Of a DNA stretch of 33,025 bases, positions 9,005-16,961 are shown piece after piece. Source of the DNA: Betaproteobacteria bacterium (lineage in GTDB: Bacteria; Pseudomonadota; Gammaproteobacteria; Burkholderiales; Burkholderiaceae_C); NCBI GenBank assembly GCA_010030205.1, contig RGQD01000014.1, positions 1 to 33,025 of the forward strand. Direction: 5' to 3'. The notes below the pieces were generated by a model. It did no database searches and was not told the DNA's origin. It worked only from the letters and a program-made list of their open reading frames with translations. The translations under genes and the position numbers were made by a program. How positions within the stretch are numbered: the stretch's first letter is position 1; each line of letters starts with the position of its first letter.

Positions 9005-11089
9005 ATGTCCAGCCCATCTGCCGACAGCGTCGAGAACACGCGGCGCTTCGCCAGCCGCTTGCACCGCCGCTATGCCTTGTTCACGTTGTGCGTGGTGCTG
9101 TTCATCGTCGCGCTGGCGCTGCTCGAGCGCAACGGCTGGCCGCGCGGCTGGATAGGCGCAAGCTTCCTGATCGCGACCGTGCTGGTCTATGCCGGCATCG
9201 GCTTGATGAGCCGCACCACCGACGAAGCCGAGTACTACGTCGCGGGTCGGCGCGTGCCGGCGATGTACAACGGCATGGCCACTGCGGCCGACTGGATGTC
9301 GGCCGCGTCCTTCATCGGCACGGCTGGCGTGCTCTACCTGCAGGGCTTTGATGGCCTGGCCTACATCCTGGGCTGGACCGGCGGCTACTGCTTGGTCGCG
9401 GTGCTGCTTGCGCCCTACCTGCGGCGCTTTGGCCAGTACACGATCCCTGATTTTCTTGGCGCACGCTATGGTGGCAGTGCGCCGCGGCTGATCGGCGTGG
9501 CCGCCACCGTGCTGGTGTCTTTCGTCTATGTGGTGGTCCAGGTCTACGGCGTTGGGCTGATCACCTCGCACCTGACCGGTTTCAGCTTCGAGATCGGCAT
9601 CTTCATCGGCCTTGGTGGTGTGCTGGTGTGCTCGTTCTTGGGTGGCATGCGTGCCGTCACCTGGACCCAGGTGGCGCAGTACATTGTGCTGATCATCGCC
9701 TACACCGTACCGGTGGTCTGGTTGAGTCTGCACCAGACTGGCTCGTGGCTGCCGATGTCGAGCTACAAGCAGCAACTGGCGGTCGTGACCCAGCGCGAGG
9801 CGCAGTTGCTGGCCGATCCCGCCGAGCTCGAGGTGCGGCGCTTGCTGACCGAGCGAGCCGACGATGCCCAGCGCAAGCTGCTTGACGTGCCGGCGGCGAT
9901 GCTCAGCGATGCTCAATCCTTGGTGCGCGAGGTCGAGCGCATGCGGACTGAGAACGCACCGCTGGCCCTGATCCAGCAGGCAGAGCGACGGCTCGAACGC
10001 ATGCCGCGCAACGAGGCTGAGGCGCGCGCCGGCTACCAGCGCGAGCAGGACCAGGCCAGGACTCAAGCCCAGCCGCTGGCTGGACTGGCGCCTCAGTCGG
10101 GAACGGCGGGCGCTGCGGGTGGCGGTAGCCGTGCCAATTTCCTCGCTCTGGTTTTTTGTCTGATGCTGGGCACCGCAGCGATGCCCCATGTGCTCACACG
10201 CTACTACACCACCGCCTCGGTGGCCGACGCTCGGCGCTCGGTGGGTTGGTCGCTGCTGTTCATTGTGTTGCTCTACATCAGCGCACCGGCGCTGGCCGTG
10301 ATGGTCAAGTACCAAGTCTTCACCGAACTGGTGGGCACTTCGTTCGGCAGTCTGCCCGACTGGATCAGGCGCTGGAGCAAGCTCGATGCCTCTCTGGTGT
10401 CGGTGCAGGACATCAATGGTGACGGTCTTGTGCAGTTCGCTGAACTGCGACTGGGCGCTGACATGATCGTGCTGGCCGCGCCAGAGCTGGGTGGCTTGCC
10501 GCTGGTCGTGACCTATCTGGTCGCCGCCGGGGGGCTGGCGGCAGCCTTGTCGACGGCGGACGGGCTGCTGTTGACGATTTCCAACGCGTTGTCGCACGAT
10601 TTCCTCGTTCGAGTGATCAACCCGGGTGCTTCGGCCATCAAGCGGGTGATGATGAGCAAGATGATGGTTCTGGTCACCGCAGTGCTGGCGGCTTGGGTCG
10701 CATCGCTTCGGATCGCCAACATCCTGCCGTTTGTCACCGCGGCCTTCTCGCTCGCTGCGGCGACCTTCTTTCCAGCGCTGGTGATGGGCATTTTCTGGCG
10801 CCGCGCCAACCGTGCCGGGGCGGTGGCTGGCATGTTGGCGGGGGCTGGCTTGTGTCTTTGGTACATGGCGCGCAACCAAGCCGGCCCGCGTGCCTGGCTG
10901 GGCCTGGCCGAGGCTGCCGGTGACGGCCGCTGGTTTGGCATCGACCCGGTCGCGGCCGGGGTCTTCGGCGTTCCGGCAGGCTGTGTGGCGCTGGTGCTGG
11001 TGAGCTGCTTGACCGCTGAGCCCGCTGCCGCCGAACTGGCCATGGTCGACGCGCTGCGACGCCCTGGCCCGTTGCCCGACAGCCGCTAA
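9005..11089 (+). CDS. sodium:solute symporter, VC_2705-like, with EF-hand loop
   Basis: Inner-membrane transporter of the SSS family, the group including acetate permease ActP; the substrate is unknown, and short organic acids are likely from relatives. The 694-residue protein has about 13 hydrophobic segments. Family blocks are DEAEYYVAGRRVPAMYNGMA, ATAADWMSAASFIGTAG, FGQYTIPDFLGARYGG and GGLAAALSTADGLLLTISNA. Two soluble inserts are notable. Residues 253-374 are a charged, helical, probably coiled-coil stretch. Residues 469-480, DINGDGLVQFAE, are a perfect 12-residue EF-hand calcium loop. The start at 9005 lies 12 bp after the ppsA stop. Confidence 0.88.
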   Translation: MSSPSADSVENTRRFASRLHRRYALFTLCVVLFIVALALLERNGWPRGWIGASFLIATVLVYAGIGLMSRTTDEAEYYVAGRRVPAMYNGMATAADWMSAASFIGTAGVLYLQGFDGLAYILGWTGGYCLVAVLLAPYLRRFGQYTIPDFLGARYGGSAPRLIGVAATVLVSFVYVVVQVYGVGLITSHLTGFSFEIGIFIGLGGVLVCSFLGGMRAVTWTQVAQYIVLIIAYTVPVVWLSLHQTGSWLPMSSYKQQLAVVTQREAQLLADPAELEVRRLLTERADDAQRKLLDVPAAMLSDAQSLVREVERMRTENAPLALIQQAERRLERMPRNEAEARAGYQREQDQARTQAQPLAGLAPQSGTAGAAGGGSRANFLALVFCLMLGTAAMPHVLTRYYTTASVADARRSVGWSLLFIVLLYISAPALAVMVKYQVFTELVGTSFGSLPDWIRRWSKLDASLVSVQDINGDGLVQFAELRLGADMIVLAAPELGGLPLVVTYLVAAGGLAAALSTADGLLLTISNALSHDFLVRVINPGASAIKRVMMSKMMVLVTAVLAAWVASLRIANILPFVTAAFSLAAATFFPALVMGIFWRRANRAGAVAGMLAGAGLCLWYMARNQAGPRAWLGLAEAAGDGRWFGIDPVAAGVFGVPAGCVALVLVSCLTAEPAAAELAMVDALRRPGPLPDSR

Positions 11090-11112
11090 TCGATTCGGTC
11101 CTCCATCCGCGT

Positions 11113-11118
11113 TATAAT
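11113..11118 (+). promoter_or_regulatory. -10 box (TATAAT) of the rpsF operon
   Basis: A perfect TATAAT sits 75-80 bases before the rpsF start, in the gap after the symporter gene. No good -35 hexamer is present at the expected distance. Transcription would start near 11125, giving a leader of about 68 bases. Confidence 0.6.
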
Positions 11119-11140
11119 CGCAGGCTTTCCCTTTGCTGCA

Positions 11141-11177
11141 CCAGCGACGCTGCTGGGTAGCTTCCGATTTCCGGAAA
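11141..11177 (+). promoter_or_regulatory. structured rpsF leader, possible S6:S18 autoregulatory element
   Basis: The predicted leader contains a 5-bp hairpin (CCAGC 11141-11145, GCTGG 11152-11156) and then a 10-bp palindrome, TTTCCGGAAA (11168-11177), just before the AAGGAG ribosome-binding site at 11182-11187. Many bacteria control rpsF by binding of the S6:S18 complex to a leader helix with a CCG bulge; CCG occurs twice here. Whether the fold matches is inference. Confidence 0.35.
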
Positions 11178-11192
11178 CCACAAGGAGTGTCC

Positions 11193-11561
11193 ATGCGTCA
11201 TTATGAAATCGTGCTGTTGATCCACCCGGATCAGAGCGAACAGGTTCCAGCCATGTTGGAACGTATCAAGACAACCGTCACCACAGCCTCTGGCAAGGTG
11301 CACAGGGTCGAGGACTGGGGCCGGCGCGCGTTGGCCTATCAGATCCAGAAACTGGCCAAGGCCCACTATGTGTGCCTGAACGTCGAATGCACCAAGGAAA
11401 CCTTGGCTGAAATTGAGACGGGCTTCAAGTTCAACGACGCGGTGCTGCGCCACCTGACGGTGTCCAAGGCCAAGGCCGAGACCACGCCGTCGGTCATGAT
11501 GAAGGCGGTCGAGAAGGAAGAGTCCCGCAAGTCGGCGCATCAGCAGGAGGCCGCTGCCTGA
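11193..11561 (+). CDS. rpsF: 30S ribosomal protein S6
   Basis: Small-subunit ribosomal protein that binds the central domain of 16S rRNA as a dimer with S18. The 122-residue protein starts [19 protein letters not shown] and contains the family blocks [21 protein letters not shown] and [13 protein letters not shown]. The C-terminal tail is acidic and alanine-rich, as in proteobacterial S6. The start at 11193 has AAGGAG at 11182-11187. It is the first gene of the rpsF-priB-rpsR-rplI operon. Confidence 0.98.
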   Translation: MRHYEIVLLIHPDQSEQVPAMLERIKTTVTTASGKVHRVEDWGRRALAYQIQKLAKAHYVCLNVECTKETLAEIETGFKFNDAVLRHLTVSKAKAETTPSVMMKAVEKEESRKSAHQQEAAA

Positions 11562-11599
11562 TTGAGTCCTACGCTGCAGCGCTTGAGCCTGCGGCGTCG

Positions 11600-11956
11600 A
11601 TGAACCGGATGGTTCTTTCGGCGCAACTGCTCGAACGAGGCGTCGTGCGCTACACCCCGGCTGGTCTTCCGGTCATCGATTGCAGGCTCCAACACGAGTC
11701 CACAGTCACCGAAGACGGGCAGCCTCGCCGGATCTCGCTGGAGATCAAGGCGTTGGCGATAGGGGCGATCGCAAGGCCGATGAGTGCACTGATGCTGGGG
11801 CAAACCGCTTTGTACGGTGGCTTCCTGGCATCGGCCCGCAATGGCCGCGGACTGCTGTTTCACATCACCGAACTGACCCCAGGCGCACTTGCACTGCCAA
11901 CACCAGCGCTCCCGCCATCATCTGATTCACTGCCGACCGCAGTCGGCGACACATAG
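11600..11956 (+). CDS. priB: primosomal replication protein N (PriB)
   Basis: Single-strand DNA-binding OB-fold protein that helps PriA reload DnaB at stalled forks. The 118-residue protein starts [20 protein letters not shown] and shows the PriB pattern [13 protein letters not shown] followed by [12 protein letters not shown]. Its place between rpsF and rpsR is the standard proteobacterial one. M4 at 11609 is a possible alternative start. The C-terminal tail after about residue 95 is proline- and serine-rich and unlikely to be folded. Confidence 0.95.
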   Translation: MNRMVLSAQLLERGVVRYTPAGLPVIDCRLQHESTVTEDGQPRRISLEIKALAIGAIARPMSALMLGQTALYGGFLASARNGRGLLFHITELTPGALALPTPALPPSSDSLPTAVGDT

Positions 11957-11970
11957 AAAAGAGGTACACC

Positions 11971-12261
11971 ATGCCCCCGCCAAGAGGTAAAGGTAAGTTT
12001 TCCAAAGACCGCAAGCCCAAGCGCAATACCCAGTCGCTGCTGTTCAAGCGCAAGCGTTTTTGCCGCTTCACGGTCGCCAATGTGGTCGAGATCGACTACA
12101 AAGACGTCGATGTGCTGCGCGATTTCATAGGCGAGAACGGCAAGATCACGCCGGCCCGTCTGACCGGCACGCGCGCTTTCTACCAGCGTCAGCTGACCAC
12201 CGCCATCAAGCGTGCGCGCTTCCTGGCGCTGGTGCCGTACAGCGACCAGCATCGCGTCTGA
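11971..12261 (+). CDS. rpsR: 30S ribosomal protein S18
   Basis: Partner of S6 on the 30S platform. The 96-residue protein starts [19 protein letters not shown] and contains the family blocks [24 protein letters not shown] and [11 protein letters not shown]. It follows priB after 14 bp with an AAGAGG ribosome-binding site, and its stop overlaps the AAGGAG site of rplI. Confidence 0.98.
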   Translation: MPPPRGKGKFSKDRKPKRNTQSLLFKRKRFCRFTVANVVEIDYKDVDVLRDFIGENGKITPARLTGTRAFYQRQLTTAIKRARFLALVPYSDQHRV

Positions 12262-12274
12262 AGGAGCACTGTTC

Positions 12275-12727
12275 ATGCAAATCATCCTGCTGGAAAAAGT
12301 GGCCAACCTGGGCAACCTGGGTGATGTGGTCAATGTGAAGTCGGGCTACGCTCGCAACTTCCTGATCCCCACCAAGCAAGCCCGTCGCGCGACCGAAGTC
12401 GCGAAGAAGGAGTTCGAGCTCAAGCGTGCTGAACTGGAAAAGATCGCCAGTGAGAAGCTCGCTGCGGCGCAGGCTTTGGGAGACAAGCTCAGCGGCAAGG
12501 TCGTCACGATCTCGCAGAAAGCCGGTGTCGATGGCCGTTTGTTCGGTTCGGTCACCAACGCCGACATCACCGAAGGCCTGAAAAAGCTCGGCTTCGACCT
12601 GATCAAGTCCCAGGTGCGCATGCCCAGCGGTCCGCTCAAGACTGTCGGCGAGCATCCGGTGCAGGTCGCACCGCACACCGATGTGGTGGTTGAGATCACC
12701 ATCAAGGTCGTGCCAGAGTCAGCCTGA
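12275..12727 (+). CDS. rplI: 50S ribosomal protein L9
   Basis: Large-subunit protein with two globular domains joined by a long helix. The 150-residue protein starts [19 protein letters not shown] and has the signature [13 protein letters not shown], the connecting helix (about residues 45-75) and a C-terminal domain including [12 protein letters not shown]. The start at 12275 is fixed by AAGGAG at 12261-12266. It is the last gene of the ribosomal operon; a strong hairpin follows. Confidence 0.98.
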   Translation: MQIILLEKVANLGNLGDVVNVKSGYARNFLIPTKQARRATEVAKKEFELKRAELEKIASEKLAAAQALGDKLSGKVVTISQKAGVDGRLFGSVTNADITEGLKKLGFDLIKSQVRMPSGPLKTVGEHPVQVAPHTDVVVEITIKVVPESA

Positions 12728-12749
12728 TTCTGGTCTTGCGATCACCTGC

Positions 12750-12773
12750 AGGGCGGCCAATGGCCGCCCTTTT
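12750..12773 (+). terminator. rho-independent terminator after rplI
   Basis: AGGGCGGCCA (12750-12759) is complementary to TGGCCGCCCT (12761-12770). In practice this gives an 8-bp GC-rich stem with a short loop, followed by four T. It separates the ribosomal operon from dnaB. Confidence 0.8.
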
Positions 12774-12825
12774 CAATGGGGGCGGCCAATCTTGTTCAGC
12801 GACGTTCCCCAGAATTTCCCCAGCC

Positions 12826-12834
12826 TTATCCACA
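12826..12834 (+). promoter_or_regulatory. perfect DnaA box upstream of dnaB
   Basis: TTATCCACA is identical to the strongest class of DnaA box (R1 type of oriC). It lies 62 bases before the chosen dnaB start, within the probable promoter or leader region. Only one box is seen, so this is not an origin. Control of dnaB by DnaA is possible but is inference from a single 9-base match. Confidence 0.45.
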
Positions 12835-12895
12835 GGCCGGCGCTGGCCCTCGCCTTATGATCATCGGTCAAGGTTCAGCCCGAGATCCCAACCCG

Positions 12896-14314
12896 ATGTC
12901 TGCCGTTTTCCGTCCGTCCCCTAGCACTTCACCGCCAGATGACGAGGTAGCCCGCCTGCGTGTGCCGCCGCATTCGGTCGAGGCCGAGCAAAGCGTGCTG
13001 GGCGGCTTGCTGATCGACAACATGGCCTGGGACCGCGCCGGCGACCAGGTCAGCGACAGTGATTTCTACCGCTACGAGCACCGTGAGATTTTCATCGTCA
13101 TTGCGGCCTTGATCAACGCCAGCAAGCCGGCCGACGTGATCACGGTGTTCGAGCAGTTGCAAAGCAACGGCAAGGCCGAAGCCTGCGGTGGCCTGGCCTA
13201 CCTCAACGCGCTGGCCCAGAGCGTGCCCAGCGCAGCCAACCTGCGGCGTTATGCCGAAATCGTTCGTGAGCGCGCTATCCTGCGTAAACTGATCTCGGCT
13301 GCCGATGACATCGCCACCAACGCTTTCAACCCGCAGGGCCGGCAGGTCTCGCAGATCCTGGACGAGGCCGAGGGCAAGATCTTCAAGATCGGCGAGGAAG
13401 GCTCGCGCAACAAGCAGGGTTTCATCGGCGTCGACAAGCTGACGATGCAGCTGATAGACCGCGTCACCGAGTTGGCCGAGAACGGCGCCGAAGAAGTCAC
13501 CGGCGTTCGCACCGGCTTCTTCGACCTCGACCGCATGACCGCAGGCCTGCAAAAAGGCGATCTCATCATCGTGGCGGCGCGGCCGTCGATGGGCAAGACC
13601 GCGCTGGCGATCAACATCGCCGAAGCGGTGGCGGTCAACGAAGAGTTGCCGGTGCTGGTGTTCTCGATGGAAATGGGTGCATCCCAACTGGCGTTGCGCA
13701 TGATCGGCTCGCTCGGGCGGATAGATCAAAGCGGTTTGCGTACCGGCAGGCTGCGCGACGACGAATGGACTCGGTTGACCGAGGCCGCTGAACGTCTTGG
13801 CAAGGCTCAGCTCTACATCGACGAGAGCCCGGCGCTGAACCCGGCCGAGGTGCGAGCGCGCTCACGCCGAATGGCACGCCAGTTCGGCGGCACGCTCGGC
13901 CTGATCGTGGTCGACTACCTGCAGTTGATGAGCGGCACGGGCAAGAGCGACGGCGAGAACCGTGCCACCGAGATCAGCGAGATCTCGCGCGGCCTGAAGG
14001 CGCTGGCCAAGGAACTGCAATGCCCCGTGATCGCGCTGTCGCAGCTCAACCGCTCGGTTGAGACCCGCACCGACAAGCGCCCGATGATGAGCGACCTGCG
14101 CGAGTCCGGCGCGATCGAGCAGGATGCCGATGTCATCATGTTCATCTACCGCGATGACTACTACAACAAGGAGAGCAAGGAGCCTGGCATTGCCGAAATC
14201 ATCATCGCCAAGCAGCGCAACGGCCCTGTCGGCACGACCAAGCTCACTTTTTTGAAGCCGCTGACCAAGTTCGACAACCTGGCGCCGGGCAGCAACGGCA
14301 GCGGCGAATATTAG
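12896..14314 (+). CDS. dnaB: replicative DNA helicase DnaB
   Basis: Hexameric 5'-3' helicase that unwinds DNA at the replication fork. From MSAVFRPSPSTSPPDDEVA it is 472 residues, matching the 471 of E. coli. The N-terminal domain has VPPHSVEAEQSVLGGLLID. The RecA-like motor has Walker A ARPSMGKTALAIN with K234, VFSMEM, Walker B LIVVDYLQLM, then QLNRSVETRTDKRPMMSDLR and EQDADVIMFIYRD. The reading frame is open back to 12776, with ATGs at 12776 and 12857 as alternatives; 12896 is chosen for family length and start sequence. No intein or insertion is present. Confidence 0.96.
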   Translation: MSAVFRPSPSTSPPDDEVARLRVPPHSVEAEQSVLGGLLIDNMAWDRAGDQVSDSDFYRYEHREIFIVIAALINASKPADVITVFEQLQSNGKAEACGGLAYLNALAQSVPSAANLRRYAEIVRERAILRKLISAADDIATNAFNPQGRQVSQILDEAEGKIFKIGEEGSRNKQGFIGVDKLTMQLIDRVTELAENGAEEVTGVRTGFFDLDRMTAGLQKGDLIIVAARPSMGKTALAINIAEAVAVNEELPVLVFSMEMGASQLALRMIGSLGRIDQSGLRTGRLRDDEWTRLTEAAERLGKAQLYIDESPALNPAEVRARSRRMARQFGGTLGLIVVDYLQLMSGTGKSDGENRATEISEISRGLKALAKELQCPVIALSQLNRSVETRTDKRPMMSDLRESGAIEQDADVIMFIYRDDYYNKESKEPGIAEIIIAKQRNGPVGTTKLTFLKPLTKFDNLAPGSNGSGEY

Positions 14315-14324
14315 CCCCCCCGTA

Positions 14325-14497
14325 GCGCCTTTGGCGCATTCCACGGCCGACCAGAGGTCGGCCGGTTCGCCAGGCGACCGGGCCTGCGCAGGCAGGCCCG
14401 TCCGTCCGGGCTCACCCCCCAGGGGGGCGGACGCTGGTGGACCGGCGGAGCCGGATCCACGGCGTCTGCTGGGTTGGCCGGCGCCGATGGCGCGGCC
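14325..14497. repeat. cluster of short GC-rich hairpins (repetitive extragenic-type element)
   Basis: The 245-bp gap after dnaB holds a row of perfect inverted repeats: GCGCC/GGCGC at 14325-14337; GGCCGACC/GGTCGGCC at 14345-14363 with a 3-base loop; GGGCCTG/CAGGCCC at 14380-14399; CCCCCC/GGGGGG at 14415-14427; CCGGC/GCCGG at 14442-14454; and GCGCC/GGCGC at 14481-14493 flanked by GGCC. No plausible gene is present. The first hairpins may terminate dnaB transcripts. The overall look is of a dispersed extragenic repeat family, but only one copy is in this window. Confidence 0.6.
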
Positions 14498-14524
14498 TTG
14501 GTAGCCGCTTGAAGGGTGAAGTGC

Positions 14525-14553
14525 TGGACGGATGAACAGATGCTGTATATATT
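14525..14553 (+). promoter_or_regulatory. sigma70-type promoter of the radical SAM gene
   Basis: TGGACG (14525-14530) and TATATT (14548-14553) are separated by exactly 17 bases. The expected start of transcription, six or seven bases downstream, falls at 14559-14560, on or next to the A of the only usable ATG. The transcript is therefore predicted to be leaderless. Confidence 0.6.
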
Positions 14554-14558
14554 GACAG
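14543..14558 (+). promoter_or_regulatory. LexA (SOS) box
   Basis: CTGTATATATTGACAG fits the proteobacterial LexA consensus CTGT-N8-ACAG exactly, with the usual AT-rich centre; the flanks TG/CA extend the dyad to 20 bases. It covers the -10 element and ends one base before the ATG at 14560, an ideal position for repression. The site is seen directly; LexA control is inference. Confidence 0.8.
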
Positions 14559-14559
14559 C

Positions 14560-15720
14560 ATGCGACGCATCCCGATTCAGATTTTTCGGCCGACTCCAGC
14601 CGATCAGACGTCGCCATTTGTCCACGGATTACCGCCCGAGCCGATCAAGGGCCGTGGCACGACCTGGGAGTTGGCGCACCGGTTCTCCAAGGATGAGCGC
14701 GAGGCCTATGACGATGGCTGGGGCACGCTGGAGCAGTCGGTGCAGGCGCAGCCGCTGCCGCCCAGCACCCAGGTGTTCGAGGAGCGGGTCAAGACCATTC
14801 TGGCCAGCAACGATTCGCCCGACATCGGCTTCGACCTGTCGATCAACCCGTATCGGGGTTGCGAGCACGGCTGCATTTACTGCTACGCGCGGCCGACCCA
14901 CAGTTATCTCAACCTGTCACCCGGTCTGGACTTCGAGACCCGCATCGTCGCCAAGGTCAACGCTGCACAGCGTCTGCGAGAGGCCTTGGCGGGCAGCAGT
15001 TACAAGCCGACGATGATCAACATCGGCTCGGTCACCGACGCCTACCAGCCGGCCGAGCGCAGGCTCAGGATCACCCGGTCGATCATTGAGGTGCTGGCCG
15101 AGCACCGGCATCCTTTCTCCTTGGTCACCAAGTCGGCCGGCGTCGAGCGCGACCTCGACCTGATGGCGCCGATGGCGCGCGCCAAGCTGGCGGCCGTCTA
15201 TGTGTCGATCACCACGCTAGATCCTGCGCTGGCCAGGTTGATGGAGCCGCGCGCGGCCTCGCCCGAGCGGCGCCTGCTGACCATCCGCCGGCTGGCCGAG
15301 GCCGGCGTGCCGGTGGGCGTGAGCGTGTCGCCGGTGATCCCGTTTCTGAACGAGCCCGAGCTCGAGCGCATTCTCGAGGCAGCTCGAGACGCCGGCGCAG
15401 CTTCAGCCTTCAGCATCGTGATCCGCCTGCCCTGGGAGGTCAATCCGCTGTTTCAGCATTGGCTGGAGCAGCATTTCCCCGAACGCGCCTCGCGCGTGAT
15501 GGCGCGCATCCGTGAGATGCGCGGCGGCGCTGACAACAGCAGCCGTTTTGGCGAGCGCATGACGGGCAGTGGTATCTGGGCTCAACTGCTGCGCCAGCGT
15601 TTCCAGAAAGCCAGCGCCAGACTCGGTCTGAACCGCGCCAGGGTCGAGCTCGACTTGGCACAGTTCAGACGCCCGGCCTGCCCGCCCGATCTGCCTGCCG
15701 CGCAGGCCAGCCTTTTTTGA
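14560..15720 (+). CDS. PA0069-family radical SAM protein (spore photoproduct lyase-like)
   Basis: A 386-residue radical S-adenosylmethionine enzyme of unknown substrate. The [4Fe-4S] cluster motif CEHGCIYC has cysteines at residues 101, 105 and 108. Other family blocks are KGRGTTWELAHRF at the N-terminus, FDLSINPYRG before the cluster, NIGSVTDAYQPAERRLRITR, SLVTKSAGVERD and VSVSPVIPFLN. The family (named after a Pseudomonas aeruginosa gene) is related to spore photoproduct lyase, so a DNA-repair role is plausible but unproven. The start is certain: an in-frame TGA lies at 14533-14535 and no other ATG, GTG or TTG occurs between it and 14560. There is no ribosome-binding site; the promoter and LexA box abut the start codon. 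Confidence 0.9.
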   Translation: MRRIPIQIFRPTPADQTSPFVHGLPPEPIKGRGTTWELAHRFSKDEREAYDDGWGTLEQSVQAQPLPPSTQVFEERVKTILASNDSPDIGFDLSINPYRGCEHGCIYCYARPTHSYLNLSPGLDFETRIVAKVNAAQRLREALAGSSYKPTMINIGSVTDAYQPAERRLRITRSIIEVLAEHRHPFSLVTKSAGVERDLDLMAPMARAKLAAVYVSITTLDPALARLMEPRAASPERRLLTIRRLAEAGVPVGVSVSPVIPFLNEPELERILEAARDAGAASAFSIVIRLPWEVNPLFQHWLEQHFPERASRVMARIREMRGGADNSSRFGERMTGSGIWAQLLRQRFQKASARLGLNRARVELDLAQFRRPACPPDLPAAQASLF

Positions 15721-15775
15721 CGCGCTGCCATCAACGGCTGCCGTCGAGCGCCACCGCACGCTGGCGGCAACTCGA

Positions 15776-16927
15776 TCAAGTCGGGTAAGTGCCTGGCAGC
15801 AAAATGGTCTGGTCGACCTGCTCGATCCGGGTTCGGCCGCAGAAGGCCATGGTCAGGTCGAGTTCCTTGTGGATGATCTCCAGCGCCTTGGTCACGCCGG
15901 CCTCGCCCATCGCGCCCAGACCGTAGAGCATGGCGCGGCCAATATAGGTGCCGCGCGCGCCCAGTGCCACCGCTTTGAGCACATCCTGGCCCGAGCGTAT
16001 GCCGCCGTCCATGTGCACCTCGATCTGGTCGCCGACCGCGGCGACGATTGCCGGCAACGCGCGGATGCTCGACTCGGCGCCGTCGAGTTGGCGCCCGCCG
16101 TGGTTGCTGACGATCAGCGCGTCGGCGCCTGACTCCACCGCGATTCTGGCGTCCTCGACATCTTGAATGCCTTTGAGGATCAGCTTGCCGCCCCAGCGCT
16201 TCTTGATCCATTCGACATCGCCCCAGTTGAGCTGCGGGTCGAACTGTTTGGCTGTCCACTCCGACAACGAACCCATGTTTTCGATGCCTTTGACATGGCC
16301 CACGATGTTGCCGAACTGACGGCGCGAGGTGCCGGCCATGCCCAGGCACCAGCGCAGCTTGGTCGCCATGTCGAGGATGTTGGTCAGCGTCAGCTTGGGT
16401 GGCGCCGACAAGCCGTTCTTCAGGTCCTTGTGGCGTTGACCGAGAATCTGCAGGTCCAGCGTGAGCACCAGCGCAGCGCATTTCGCCGCCTTGGCGCGGT
16501 CGATCAAGCGCTCGATGAAGTCGCGGTCCCGCATCACGTAGAGCTGGAACCAGAACGGCACCTTGGTGTGGGTGGCGATGTCCTCGATGGAGCAAATGCT
16601 CATCGTTGACAGCGTGAATGGGATGCCGAATTTCTCGGCCGCCTTGGCGGCCAGGATTTCGCCATCGGCATGTTGCATGCCTGTCAGCCCAGTCGGCGCG
16701 ATGGCCACTGGCATCACTGCGTCGACGCCGACCATCTGGCTCGCAGTGCTGCGGTTTTCGATGTTGACGGCCACGCGTTGGCGTAGCTTGATCTGCTGGA
16801 AATCGCTCTCGTTGGCACGGTAGGTGCTCTCGGTCCAGCTGCCGGAGTCGGCATAGTCGTAGAACATCCGCGGCACGCGCTTTTTCGCCAGGATTCGCAG
16901 GTCTTCGATGTGGGTGATCACGGTCAT
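15776..16927 (-). CDS. lldD: FMN-dependent alpha-hydroxy-acid dehydrogenase (L-lactate dehydrogenase type)
   Basis: Flavoenzyme that oxidises an L-2-hydroxy acid to the 2-oxo acid, passing electrons to the respiratory chain or to oxygen. The 383-residue protein begins MTVITHIEDLRILAKKRVP. The family signature SNHGGRQLD is at residues 274-282, with catalytic H276 and R279. Other blocks are FYDYADSGS, PVAIAPTGLTGMQHADGE, FWFQLYVMRDR and HMDGGIRSGQDVLKA. The start at 16927 has AGGAG close upstream. It lies 34 bp downstream of dinB on the same strand. L-lactate is the most likely substrate, but mandelate or glycolate types cannot be excluded by eye. Confidence 0.85.
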   Translation of the reverse strand: MTVITHIEDLRILAKKRVPRMFYDYADSGSWTESTYRANESDFQQIKLRQRVAVNIENRSTASQMVGVDAVMPVAIAPTGLTGMQHADGEILAAKAAEKFGIPFTLSTMSICSIEDIATHTKVPFWFQLYVMRDRDFIERLIDRAKAAKCAALVLTLDLQILGQRHKDLKNGLSAPPKLTLTNILDMATKLRWCLGMAGTSRRQFGNIVGHVKGIENMGSLSEWTAKQFDPQLNWGDVEWIKKRWGGKLILKGIQDVEDARIAVESGADALIVSNHGGRQLDGAESSIRALPAIVAAVGDQIEVHMDGGIRSGQDVLKAVALGARGTYIGRAMLYGLGAMGEAGVTKALEIIHKELDLTMAFCGRTRIEQVDQTILLPGTYPT

Positions 16928-16961
16928 GGAGGTCTCCTGAAGGCCAATACTAGCGCGGCCG

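Noticed and set aside
8933-11194. 753-residue open frame on the minus strand opposite the symporter gene
   Set aside because: It is the mirror of a clear membrane transporter; its translation is rich in Q, H, R and A with no membrane or domain pattern, typical of a high-GC antisense shadow.
12776-12895. N-terminal extension of DnaB from the ATG at 12776
   Set aside because: It would begin within the terminator region and add 40 residues not seen in the family; the region holds the DnaA box and probable leader.
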